Both the position numbers and the translations under genes were made by a program. A DNA stretch of 64,000 nucleotides from Carposina sasakii. Its lineage: Eukaryota; Arthropoda; Insecta; Lepidoptera; Carposinidae. Below the pieces are notes generated by a model. It was given only the letters and a program-made list of their open reading frames with translations, made no database searches and had not been told where the DNA came from. The stretch lies in assembly GCA_014607495.2 (NCBI GenBank), contig CP053150.1, positions 5,786,495 through 5,850,494 on the forward strand, in the 5' to 3' direction. Positions within the stretch are counted from its first letter, which is position 1. Every line of letters starts with the position of its first letter. Below are positions 1-10,173 of this stretch, in pieces.

Positions 1-440
1 AATTACATGTACTACTGATAAAGTATTATAAAATTGACTGTTGTACATGAAATGTTATTCACAAGTCATTGTTTAACCAAGTTACGTAAACACGGCCTTT
101 GTATACTATAACTATGGTCTACGAGTAGAATTCTCAATTTTGCTTATCACGGATGTAAATGACGCACTTACCTATACGTATTTTATAACTTAAAACACGT
201 AAATGATAGCGTAAAACTGTCTCGAATTCTGAATAACACCAGGAATAGGTACCTACGGACGCAAAATAAACGAAACATTCATCACTGTCGAGGTTTAAAC
301 CGAGGCGTCGACCCTCCTTTACATCAGCCGCGACAGTAAACCACACTATGTACGGATGTAAAGACAAATTGGAAAAAATCTATTCTATACATATAATAAA
401 AATGTAACGGGTCGATGTCTGTACGTGGAAGATATATGAG
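1..440. other. Unannotated AT-rich stretch
   Basis: No gene or recognised repeat seen. Short open frames on the minus strand lack similarity to anything I know and lack coding character. Confidence 0.5.
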
Positions 441-444
441 AAAA

Positions 445-669
445 TATCAATGCAATAGTACCCAAAATAATGTTTTTTTAAATCTATTTGTCGGTTTGTC
501 TGTGCATTTGTGCACGCTAATCTCAGAAACGGCTGAACCGATTTAGATGCAGTTTTCAGGAATATATTGTGACAGGTCCCACTTAACACAGAAGCTACTT
601 TTTATCCTTATAATTTCGACATTATGTTTTTCTGTAGTCCACTCGGACGGAGTCGCGGGCGTCCACTAG
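445..669 (+). mobile_element. Helitron-like non-autonomous element, 3' part
   Basis: The segment carries the familiar lepidopteran text running from a TTTGTGCACGCTAATCTCAG block to a GC-rich 3' end, GTCGCGGGCGTCCACTAG, followed by T. A terminal CTAG before T is the Helitron 3' signature (CTRR, insertion between A and T). A clear TC 5' end was not found, so the left boundary is approximate. A relative lies at 3452-3663. Confidence 0.6.
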
Positions 670-2341
670 TAGTGATTAAAATTTGAAGAACCTGGGTTAA
701 AATTTTAGTAAATTGACATTGATGTGGTGTTAAAGCTTGAAAGTATAAAAATAATAATAATAAACCATTCATTTCAGACGGGAGTCCATATACCTATATT
801 GTTAGTAACAAACGTCCTCACAAAACTATGTCAGTTAAAATGTAAAGTACATTAACATTAATTTGAAATATCACATTGCGGTCACGAAGCAGTATGCCCA
901 GCATGGTAAGTATGAGAAAAACCCCCAATGTGGCCTTGTGGCGAGCCCTGGGGCTCACACTTTCTTATATTTCATTCGCACCAGAATGTAAATGAAATAT
1001 AAGAAAATTGTTACGAAAACATGAGCTTAAAGAACCAGATTAATAAGGTTATAAATTAATTCTACTTCCAATCACTTAAAAACAAGATTAAAAAAGGTTA
1101 AAATTAGTCTTGCTGTAAAAAGACTATATTTTTCTTACTGTCAGATAATTTTTATATCCGAGTATTTTTAGGTAAAAAATATGAGTACCTAGGCAACCAT
1201 CACATCGCTTTGGGAGAAAAAAATAGAATTCGGCTTATTTTTGTACCGTATTAGGTAATTCGACATTCAATTTATCGTTCAAACTTTTCAATAATAATGG
1301 AATAACGATCGCTAAGCTGGGTTATTTATAAAAATATCCAATTATCCAACAAATTGAATAGTGATTTCAACTTTGTCGAAGTACTTCACGAGCCTTCATT
1401 AGTTCTCATGCTTGCCCGCTTGGTTCAAGTGCTCTGGAGAGTTCACGAGTAGTAATCGTGTTTTAACGAACCAGTACTGTAATAAATCTATTAAAATCTT
1501 CAATGTAACATTATTAATGCTGTATTAGCCAGTCAGTTAAATTGGATTTAAGTAGTTAATAAGGGCTTTATACATTATAAGGATACTGAGGGTAAAAATA
1601 ACTATAACTAACTTAAATCTATGTGAAGCTAAGATAAAAGATGAGATCGGTAAAAATAAGTTTAGTATAGTAGCTAACATAGTTTTTCCATTACCTTATT
1701 ATATTCGCCGTATAAATAATAACATTTAAAAACAATTTGGGGATGAAAGTTGTTAATATTTTAAAATGTGCCAAAAGTGACGGTGACAAAACTAAAAGCA
1801 ATGATTCTTTCCGGTGATTAGTATCTAAAATACCGCAAAGATGACAAACGATTTAAAGTAACATACCCCGACACCCTTTATGCCTATTTATACTTAGGAT
1901 GTAAAAAATTGTCAAATCATTCTCGTGAGAAGGCATTATAAGCATTATCGGGAACTCCGTGGGTGGTACAACCTAGTCTCTCCAGGGATTGTAAACCTAA
2001 TGCACTACAAGTGTAAATCACTTAAGTGACACCGGAACGTATTCCAATTTATTCGCTGTGAATTTCCCACGCAAACCAGAAGATACGAAACAAAATCCAG
2101 CGAAACCTTTCAAAAAAGTTTCCCTCTTTTGTCCTCGGGGAAAAGGGAGGCAAAGCAGGTTAAAATAAACTTGAAAAAGTTTCGCTTTTTACACCACAAG
2201 TCCGTATTCATAAAATAGGTAGCCGAGGCAGACATTTTAGTTTTTATTTCATTGCGATTTACGACTAGGAGTATCCTATATTTATACTTTAGATACGGCT
2301 CTCGTATTGGTATCTATTTTCTATATCTTCATATATACATA
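670..2341. other. Unannotated AT-rich stretch
   Basis: About 1.7 kb without a supported gene. A short inverted pair of TTTCTTATATTTCATT-type sequence lies near 960-1005. Nothing else was recognised. Confidence 0.45.
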
Positions 2342-2343
2342 TA

Positions 2344-2567
2344 CAGGGTGTAACAAAAAGGGTATGTTAAGCGAAAAGCTATGTATAGCCCACTATAAAG
2401 AACCTATATTTCCCGATAGTATGGAGAATTTTTAAATATCTCAGGAATTTTCATACAATCTTGAAAAATAAAAATGTGATTTCGAGTCTCAAATTTTGGA
2501 AATAGGTTCTCTATAGTGAGCTATTTATACAGCTTTTCGCTTAACATACCCTTTCTGTTACATCCTG
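2344..2567. mobile_element. Palindromic MITE, family A copy 1
   Basis: The left end CAGGGTGTAACAAAAAGGG and the right end are imperfect inverted repeats, and similarity of the arms continues for about 100 bp, so nearly the whole 224-bp element can fold on itself. TA flanks both ends (2342-2343 and 2568-2569), the target-duplication pattern of Tc1/mariner-type cut-and-paste elements. No coding capacity. A second copy is at 3967-4225 and an internal fragment at 3318-3450. Confidence 0.75.
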
Positions 2568-2581
2568 TATATATACATATA

Positions 2582-2935
2582 CAGGATGTTTTTTTGTGGC
2601 CACCATTAACGAAGGGTATCAAATAAAGTAAGTTTATGCCAAAAAAAACGCTGGGAATTTTTTTTTTTTTTTTTATTACTTGATCGGGCGAAATTTATAG
2701 TGTCTAGTGTTTATAAGGTTCTTTTATAGACAGATATTAATTATTTCTCGTGAAAAAATCTTGCGACGCGCGTCTATATGCATTTATGCAGAAAAACGCA
2801 GTCGATTTACTCAACTTTGGACCCTAATATTTTGGAAACCAGACACTTCCCAGGTATGCTTCCATGGAGAAAAATGATCGTGATGATGAGGAGATTCCGT
2901 AGTTTTCGGGAACGTTGATGACCAAAATCACCCTG
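2582..2935 (+). mobile_element. MITE, family B copy 1
   Basis: Starts CAGGATGTTTTTTTGTGGCC and ends in a CCCTG terminus with TA on both sides. The interior contains the block CTTCCATGGAGAAAAATGAT shared by all family B copies (2940, 16288, 16887 and, inverted, 42414). About 354 bp, non-coding. It lies two to four bases from the next copy, a head-to-tail pair. Confidence 0.75.
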
Positions 2936-2939
2936 TATA

Positions 2940-3314
2940 CAGGTTGTTTTTTTGTGGCCACCTTTAATGAAGGGTACGTACTCTATACATCAAATAAAGT
3001 AAGTTTATGCCAAAAAAATGCTGGGAATTTTTTTTTTTTTTCGAAAAAAATTTTTAATTACTTGATCTGGCGAAATTTATAGTGTCTAGTGTTTATGTTA
3101 GTTTTTTATAGACAGATATTAATTATTTCTCGTGAAAAAATCTTGCTACGCGCGTCTATGTGCATTTATGCAGAAAAACGCAGTCTATTTACTCAACTTT
3201 GGACCCTAATATTTTGGAAACCAGACACTTCCCAGGTATGCTTCCATGGAGAAAAATGATCGTGATGATGAGGAGATTGCGTAGTTTTCGGGAACGTTGA
3301 CGACCAAAAATCAT
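2940..3314 (+). mobile_element. MITE, family B copy 2, right end lost
   Basis: Same family as 2582-2935, with CAGGTTG at the left terminus and TA before it. The right end stops at the AAAAATCAT block; the terminal CCTG-TA is missing and the sequence passes directly into a family A fragment, so the right boundary is a rearrangement or a nested truncation. Confidence 0.7.
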
Positions 3315-3317
3315 AGC

Positions 3318-3450
3318 TAGAGAACCTATCTACAAAATTTGAGACTTGAAATCACATAGTTATTTTTCAAGATTGTATGAAAATTTCTGAGATATTTGAA
3401 AATTCTTCATACTATCGGGAAAAATAAACATGTGATTTAGGGTCTCAAAT
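3318..3450 (+). repeat. Internal fragment of palindromic MITE family A
   Basis: Matches the inner part of the family A copies (AGAGAACCTATCTACAAAAT and following), without either terminus. Sandwiched between truncated family B copy 2 and a Helitron-like element. Confidence 0.6.
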
Positions 3451-3451
3451 A

Positions 3452-3663
3452 ATGAATTTTTATCTATTTGTCGGTTTATCGGTTTGTTTGTGCGTTTGTG
3501 CACGCTAATCTCAGAAACGACTGATCCGATTTCGATGTAGTTTTCAGTAATATATTGAGACTTAACATATAGGCTACTTTTTATCCCGGGAAAATGTTTT
3601 TTCCGGATAATTTTGACTATTTTTTCTGTAGTCCACGCGAACGGAGCCGCGGGCGTCCACTAG
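3452..3663 (+). mobile_element. Helitron-like non-autonomous element, 3' part
   Basis: Close relative of 445-669: same TTTGTGCACGCTAATCTCAG block, same GC-rich 3' end and terminal CTAG followed by T (3664). The 5' end is not clear. Confidence 0.6.
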
Positions 3664-3736
3664 TATTCTATATATTTTAATCTTATAATTAACTGTACAT
3701 ATATATCTCTAAAACTCTTATAACAAAATAATTGAC

Positions 3737-3964
3737 GGCCAATTGGTGTAGTTGGTAGTGGCCCTGCCTGCGACGCCATAGGTCCTGGGTTCGAATCCCG
3801 GGAGGTGCAAACATTGACATGATGAATATCGATGTTTGTTTCCGAGTCATGGATGTTTCTATACTTATCTGATATACTGTTGCTTAGTACCCACGACACA
3901 AGACCTTAGGGATCTTAATGTGGGACTACGTCAATGTGTTGTGTGGTGTGTGCATATTTATTTA
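3737..3964 (+). mobile_element. tRNA-derived SINE (lepidopteran type)
   Basis: The head has a pol III A-box-like segment (TGGTGTAGTTGGTAG) and a clear B box (GGTTCGAATCC) in tRNA spacing, followed by a non-tRNA body with CGAGTCATGGATGTTT and GTGGGACTACGTCAATGTG, which I recognise from a widespread lepidopteran SINE. A T-rich tail ends near 3964. It is not a functional tRNA gene: the acceptor stem does not pair and the body continues for 150 bp. It sits just left of MITE A copy 2. Confidence 0.75.
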
Positions 3965-3966
3965 CA

Positions 3967-4225
3967 CAGGATGTAACAAAAAGGGTATGTTAAGCGAAAA
4001 GCAATATGAACAGCCCACTGTAGAGAACCTATCCACAAAATTTTAGATCCGAAATCACATGTTTATTTTTCCCGATTGTATGGAGAATTTATAAATATCT
4101 CAGGAATTTTCAATCAATCTTGAAAATTAAAAATGTGATTTCGAGTCTCAAATTTTGGAATAGGTTCTCTATAGTGGGCTATTTATACAGCTTTTCGCTT
4201 AACATACCCTTTCTGTTACACCCTG
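3967..4225. mobile_element. Palindromic MITE, family A copy 2
   Basis: Same family as 2344-2567, with inverted CAGG(A/G)TGTAAC ends and long self-complementary arms. Right flank TA (4226-4227); the left flank is slightly decayed. Non-coding. Confidence 0.75.
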
Positions 4226-4342
4226 TATAATTATTATCAATATTATTAATATATTTTTGAGTAGGTTGTCCATCAGACATAAAATAAAATAGGTAGGTAC
4301 ATAATGATATCAAATACAAGGCAAGAAGATAATGCATACATA

Positions 4343-4802
4343 CAGGATGTTTGTGACAGCTAGGCAAATATTGATACCATGACTTCAGACCATGATTCTG
4401 AGGCGGAAAACACTGAAAATTTTCGCTGGAAAATTCCAAAATTTTCAGACTTTTTTTTTTCATATTTTCTGGGAAAAAATAGTTTAGTTCATTTAATTAG
4501 GCCTTAGATAATGACTTAAAAATAAAAAATTTACCAAAAAATATTTTCAAAAAAAGTTCAAATTATTGATCAACCCTAATGAAGAGTCACAAGTGATCCA
4601 AAAAACAGCAATGTGTCTAATAATAACCAATAATCTCATTTAATTTGGCACAGGATCGCACGATACAATTGGCGCGGAGAGCAAAGATTACGGATAATCA
4701 AATAAAAATACATTTCTTGTAAGTAATAATACTGTCGTATAACTCAACACAATGGTGCTTGTTCAGAATTTCAGTATTTGCCTGGCTGTCACCTACACCC
4801 TG
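4343..4802 (+). mobile_element. MITE, family C copy 1
   Basis: Terminal inverted repeats of about 30 bp begin CAGGATGTTTGTGACAGC and end ...CACCCTG, with TA at both flanks (4341-4342 and 4803-4804). About 460 bp and non-coding. Other copies are at 13857-14258 and, in opposite orientation, 19298-19685. Confidence 0.75.
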
Positions 4803-4804
4803 TA

Positions 4805-6425
4805 TATTAAAATAGCAACTGTCAAAACTTCTCAAAACGAGTAACACAAAGAACAATAGGCATAGTCTGAAATCATAGCATAACTTACAATGTGATTCTT
4901 GTTTATTAAATTTTCGCTCAAGAAGGCAAAGAATAATAATTTTTGAAGATAAAGAGAATTAAAAAGAATTAATTACCAATTAAAGTTAAAAGAACTTAAA
5001 GTTTGTAAATATCATATTTTTCTCCAGAAAATCGTATACTCACTCATATAATGTTATACGCTACCTAAGTTAAATACACAGTGCTTGAAAAAACCTGTAA
5101 AACTCATTTCATATCTAGCTGTAAAAATAACAAAAAAAATCGTTTCTTTGTCGCTTTTATAATAACATCTAAACTCCAGTTACGAATGAAATTAGTTTTG
5201 AAAAATATGTGCAGTTTGTTAGATAAGTACATAAAACTTGTATGAATTGAGTAAGGCGTAATTGAGTAAGTAATTAAATTTTCTAAGATGTAATTAATTA
5301 AATTTAATTAAGCATTACTTCTTTGATGACAAATTCTATATCTGCATTCGTCATAAAATTGTCTTCACAAAGGACCATCCTTTTCCTTAATTAGAGACTC
5401 GTCAACAATTCCACAAAGGCGTATTTTTTTCATAAAAAAGAGAACTTCTTAGAAAAACGGCAAGGCGTATCGTATCCCACCGTAAAAACGTACCCGTTCC
5501 GGTATACCACGTTGGTCACGTTTCGGATACCATCATGGAAAATGTTGGGCCAACATGAGCGGATAATATACCTTGATGATATACACGATACGGATATTCA
5601 GCTCGTGTCCGTCGCAAATTATGATTTGATGGAGACCTCCGCAGAAAAAATGTAGGTAGGAAACAAGGTCCGGGCTCTACTCACACAATATAGTGTTGAA
5701 GATACGGTTTTATTTGTTTTTAGGGCAATGCCATTTATGATTTTATCTTTTGATGAGCCGGCAATGAAGGTTATATAGCTTTTGTGTCAAATCTCAAGTT
5801 TATAATCTAAATCTTACTCATAAGGATTTTTGTGTGGCATAAACCCATGGAGCTGACTGGAGTCGTCCAAACGAGAAAAAAATGTAGAATAGAAGGCAGT
5901 ATTATTTTAAAGTATGTGTCGCCGTCGACTAGTGATTTACTTAAAATAGATGTCTGCCAATTCATGACCGATAGGTAATTTGATATACTTGTCTTAGATG
6001 TAGTAGTCTTGTAAGACTGATACTTGTATGCTTTGCAGTAGGTTCTATTAGTAGAAATGTATGGGCGATCGCAATAATTTTCTAACTCCAGTGTATTGTT
6101 TCGATAATCATATACGTAACCTATGCCAGAGTACAATAAATACCTCGAGTATCTATATTTGGTCTATGATAAATAATCTCGTAAATAATTAGTTTTCCTG
6201 GGAAAATCTAGTTCTATTTAATATTCAATATAGCCAGTAGTTTTAGGGGTTATTAGCGCATTGTGGTGAATTACCAATTATGTTACATTGTTTTATTTAT
6301 TTTCCGGTAATGGCCGCGCATATTAATAATTCTAAATGTGGTTTATCGGTTTAATAACCAGATTAAACATAGGATTTTCGAGGAATAACTGATAAAGAAA
6401 TAATTGAGTAGCAGCTACTGAAATA
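4805..6425. other. Unannotated AT-rich stretch
   Basis: No supported gene. A 109-codon minus-strand open frame at 5807-6136 has no recognisable motif and is probably chance. The 5440-5690 part is somewhat more GC-rich but I cannot assign it. Confidence 0.4.
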
Positions 6426-6426
6426 A

Positions 6427-6768
6427 TGGTGATGATCTCCGACCGTATTTCGGCCAAGGCGACCAATCTCTACAGAGATTGGCCAGGTACGCAGGAGATA
6501 TTATAGTGCACAAGTGTGTGCGCAAACACAGATGCATTCTCTATTCCGTTACTCTCATAGTCCGATGGGACGGAAAGCCGACACGACCGGAGAGAGATCA
6601 GGGGCAGGTTTTACGTGCTTTCCGAGGCATGAGCTAAGTGACAATTTTGCAACATTAAAATCTGTACATGAAATAACTTCATTAGTACAGGCCCGTGACT
6701 GCGATCGAACTTACGCCTCCCGCTTGGAAGGTGCACGTCTTGACCACTGGGCTATCACCGCCATATGT
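6427..6768 (-). mobile_element. tRNA-derived SINE, full length, tail shared with a LINE
   Basis: On the minus strand the element begins with a tRNA-like head: A box GATAGCCCAGTGG and B box AGTTCGATCGC. The body contains GTGTCGGCTTTCCGTCCCAT and CACACACTTGTGCACTATAA, known to me as a common lepidopteran SINE. It ends in a conserved tail with TTGGCCGAAATACGGTCGG followed by ATCATC-type simple sequence. A 5'-truncated sister copy lies at 43404-43631, and the LINE fragment at 26118-26815 has the same 3' tail. Confidence 0.8.
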
Positions 6769-7402
6769 ATAGACTGAAATTATATACTATTTATGACGAG
6801 ATAAACAGTAGAATGGATTGATAACAGGTTACCTGGTGGGTGGTTTATTAATACTTTGATATAGATATCTAATAAAGGACAAAGGTATTGTTGCTCGACA
6901 GAATATTTTTGTCGGTAATTTTGTTTTTGTATTTTCCGTTACGTGGCAATAACAAATACAAAAAATATAATACAAAATAATATATAAAATTTAATTCTAT
7001 TTTAGTCGAGTCTCATCGGCATGCCCTAAATGCTCATAACAAATTCCGTGTTCCTTAATTTGTAACAAAATTGTTATAAATTACAATAGAAAAAAAAGGA
7101 GTAAAAAGATGACGTCATCACATTGATGTTTTTATTAAATAAACCGAATAAATAAGGCGAGCCTGAGCAGCAATGGATCTTGTGCCCAAGATTGATAGAG
7201 GGAATTACCACACGTTTTATTAGTACGAGTACAAGAAACGGTCTAGGGTTGTCGCTTACGCATTATAGTGCTGTGGTTGGCTGGCTATCAATGTTTTGTA
7301 CAGAATCGTATACTTGACTAATAATTATTTTATACTTGTAAATATATTATAGACATTCTTCGAAACAGATCTAAAAATTTTGCTGAATTTTTGTATAGAC
7401 TT
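6769..7402. other. Unannotated AT-rich stretch left of the BEL element
   Basis: About 630 bp with no gene or repeat that I recognise. Its last five bases, GACTT, are the left copy of the BEL target-site duplication. Confidence 0.5.
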
Positions 7403-7569
7403 TGGCTGCGGCGTATCGTACCAAGAGGCCTTTAAATGAAACAACCGGAATAGAGGAAAGAACAGTGTATTGACATTAATTTGAGTTGTATCGGTGGAGA
7501 ACACGACGTCTAACGATAGCGCGTTTTAAAGTTACGTGTGCTGCCATCTATGAGCAGTTGGTGTGAACA
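7403..7569 (-). repeat. 3' LTR of BEL element
   Basis: 167 bp, identical by eye to 13107-13273. On the plus strand it starts TGGCTGCGG and ends GTGTGAACA, so it has TG...CA termini on both strands. A purine-rich run lies inside the element on the minus strand at about 7586-7600 (AGAAGAAGAACAAGG), a possible polypurine tract, although it is some 16 bp from the LTR edge. Confidence 0.95.
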
Positions 7570-7620
7570 TTCCGGCCACCAAGAACCTTGTTCTTCTTCT
7601 AAACACCCATCATCGCACAA

Positions 7621-10173
7621 TTAACCATCTACTGGTGTCTTATCCTCATCTTTAGGCAAAAATATAAGTTTTGATACCGGTCGTTTGAGTGTACTATTTT
7701 TTGTCTTCAGAGTTACTACTCTTATTTCATTGTCTGGACCAGGATGTATATCTGTGATTAACGCTAGTAGCCATTTTGTAGGTGGTAAGTCCTTTTCTTT
7801 AATAATTACAACATCTCCTATTTTAGGTGTGTTCGTTTTAACTTGCCATTTGTGTCTCTGTTGTAAAGTATGTAGGAATTCCTTAGACCATCTGTCCCAG
7901 AAATTATTCATCATTTTTTGAATCATTCTCCATCTGTGCAAAGGACTTATCACTTCGTTTGTATCAATTTTTTCAGGAATAGTAACTAAGGGTCCCCCAA
8001 CTAAAAAATGTGCAGGTGTTAGAGGAGCTAAATCATCAGGATGTTCACTCAATTGACTTAGCGGGCGTGAATTGAGACATGCCTCGATTTGACTTAACAA
8101 AGTCGTCATCTCTTCAAAGGTTAAGGTCGAATCTCCAATCGACTTAATTAAATGCCCTTTAACTGATTTAACTCCAGATTCCCAAATCCCACCAAAATTA
8201 GGTGCTCTAGGAGGTATAAAATGCCAGGTTGTGCCGTCATTGGCTATTAACTCTGCCACTTCTTTCGCCACATTATTTATACTCTCATTCAATAGTTGGG
8301 TTAATTCTTTCGCTGCACCAACAAAGTTTAATCCATTATCGCTCCATAATTCCGAGCAATGTCCACGGCGTGATACAAATCGGCGATACGCTGCGATAAA
8401 CCCTTGGGTGGTCAAGTCACTCACAGCTTCAAGGTGAATCGCCCTTGTTTTTAAACATATAAAGAGAGCAATATAGCCCTTGAATGATTTTTGACCTCTA
8501 CCCTTTGATACGCGCATCTGTATGGGTCCAGCAAAATCGACGCCACTCGTTTCGAAAGGTCTTCCGGGATTTACTCTTACACTCGGAAGCTCTCCCATCT
8601 GTGGTTGCGATGTTATGGCTTTGTGTCGTATACAAACAGTGCATTGTCGGAAGCATTTCTTTACTAAAGGCTTCAGGCTTATAATCCAGTAACGACTGCG
8701 CAAGTAATTCATTAGCAATGCAATACCACCATGTAACAACTTCATGTGTGCATCTTTTACTATCAACGTTGTTAAATGACTTGTATTTGGAAGTATGATT
8801 CGATGTTTGCTGTCATATGATATATTTGCAGCTTGTAATCGACCACCAACACGCAGGAGGCCATTCTCGTCCAGGTAAGGTGCTAATGTTATTAATTTAC
8901 TTCTGTATTTTAACTTTCCTTTCTCTTTCAGATCGTTAATTTCTTCTTCAAATGCTTGTTCTTGTGTCTGTCTAATGCATGTGTTTAATGTTAGTCTCAA
9001 CTCTTCGGATGTAAGGTAAGTACGTTTTTCTTCTCTGACTTTCTTCCAATGAAAATATCTTCGACATTGACTCAGTACTCTTATCAATTTATTTAATGAC
9101 GAAAAATCTTCCCAAATATACTTTTCTACTTCATAATGAAATACTTTTGTATGTTGTCTTCGTTCTTCTAAGTTTGTTTCCGGTACTACCCTTTTCTTTA
9201 TGTCTATGGATATTTTCTGTAACCATTCAGGTCCCTTCCACCATATTGTCTTTGTCTTCAGTTCTACAGGGTCGACTCCTCGCGACGCAAGATCTGCTGG
9301 GTTATCTTCCGAAGCTACGTGGTTCCATCTATCATGATTAATGTTGTTTTGTATTTCAGTCACGCGGTTGGCGACGAATGTTTGCCATCTTATTGGTTGG
9401 GCCTCTATCCACGCCAGAACGATCATCGAATCAGTGTACGCATAAATTTGATTTTTAGGTATTTTTAATATACTAGCAGCTTCACAAAGCAATTTAGATA
9501 GCAAAACTGCTGCGCACAACTCTAATCGAGCAACCGAAATTTGTTTTAATGGTGCTACCTTAGTTTTACTAGTTAGTATTGTAATATGAACATCATCTTC
9601 TTCTACTACTCGCACATAAAGAACAGCAGCATATGCTGAAGTAGAACCGTCAGCGAACCCATGTATTTCAACAAAATCATTGTTTGGGTGGGTTCTTATC
9701 CATCTATCTATTCTAACGTTATGAAGTTCAGATAGTTGTTCTCGATATGATAGCCATTCTTCTCGCAGTTCGGATGCCAACGGTTCGTCCCACTCTGTCG
9801 GACACATCCAAAGCTTTTGAATAAGGATTTTAGCTTTAATGATTGTTGGCGATAGCCACCCGAAGGGATCAAATAAGCGTGCTACTTCAGACAACACACT
9901 TCGTTTAGTTATTAAAGTTGGAGCATCAGGTAATTTTACAGAAAATTTAAATTTGTCATCAACCCTATCCCATGATAACCCTAGTATTTTTATTATCTTA
10001 TCAAACTTTATCTCAAATTGTTGTATCTTTTCTTTTGTTTGTGTTATCCTTTCTAGAAAACTATCAGAATTACTTGACCACTTTTGCAATTCGAATCCGC
10101 CTTTTTGCAATATTTCAGTGATTTCTTTATAAATTTGAATAGCATGTTGTTCATCATAGCTTCCTGTCATCAA
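7621..10173 (-). CDS. BEL Pol, C-terminal part: RT end, RNase H, integrase
   Basis: An uninterrupted 850-codon frame that continues Pol after the YMDD frameshift; its nominal first codon is TTG, so it is a continuation and not an independent gene. Visible in order: the end of RT (to about residue 130), RNase H with FADGS (D175), LEL (E218) and YTDS (D248), then integrase with an HHCC zinc site (H476, H481, C511, C514) and a D-D-E triad (VDFAG D546, WSDNG D612, GIWESG E665). The C-terminus has the integrase-linked domain typical of BEL/Pao (DUF5641-like) ending near KLIFLP. RNase H removes RNA from the RNA/DNA hybrid and integrase inserts the cDNA. All catalytic residues of RNase H and integrase are present, so this half could still be functional if translated. 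Confidence 0.93.
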   Translation of the reverse strand: MMTGSYDEQHAIQIYKEITEILQKGGFELQKWSSNSDSFLERITQTKEKIQQFEIKFDKIIKILGLSWDRVDDKFKFSVKLPDAPTLITKRSVLSEVARLFDPFGWLSPTIIKAKILIQKLWMCPTEWDEPLASELREEWLSYREQLSELHNVRIDRWIRTHPNNDFVEIHGFADGSTSAYAAVLYVRVVEEDDVHITILTSKTKVAPLKQISVARLELCAAVLLSKLLCEAASILKIPKNQIYAYTDSMIVLAWIEAQPIRWQTFVANRVTEIQNNINHDRWNHVASEDNPADLASRGVDPVELKTKTIWWKGPEWLQKISIDIKKRVVPETNLEERRQHTKVFHYEVEKYIWEDFSSLNKLIRVLSQCRRYFHWKKVREEKRTYLTSEELRLTLNTCIRQTQEQAFEEEINDLKEKGKLKYRSKLITLAPYLDENGLLRVGGRLQAANISYDSKHRIILPNTSHLTTLIVKDAHMKLLHGGIALLMNYLRSRYWIISLKPLVKKCFRQCTVCIRHKAITSQPQMGELPSVRVNPGRPFETSGVDFAGPIQMRVSKGRGQKSFKGYIALFICLKTRAIHLEAVSDLTTQGFIAAYRRFVSRRGHCSELWSDNGLNFVGAAKELTQLLNESINNVAKEVAELIANDGTTWHFIPPRAPNFGGIWESGVKSVKGHLIKSIGDSTLTFEEMTTLLSQIEACLNSRPLSQLSEHPDDLAPLTPAHFLVGGPLVTIPEKIDTNEVISPLHRWRMIQKMMNNFWDRWSKEFLHTLQQRHKWQVKTNTPKIGDVVIIKEKDLPPTKWLLALITDIHPGPDNEIRVVTLKTKNSTLKRPVSKLIFLPKDEDKTPVDG

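Noticed and set aside
3737..3810. Functional tRNA gene
   Set aside because: A and B boxes are present but the stems do not close and a SINE body follows.
5807..6136. 109-codon minus-strand open frame as a gene
   Set aside because: No recognisable motif, no splice or promoter support, AT-rich chance frame.
6514..6777. 87-codon plus-strand open frame
   Set aside because: It lies entirely within a SINE read on its opposite strand.
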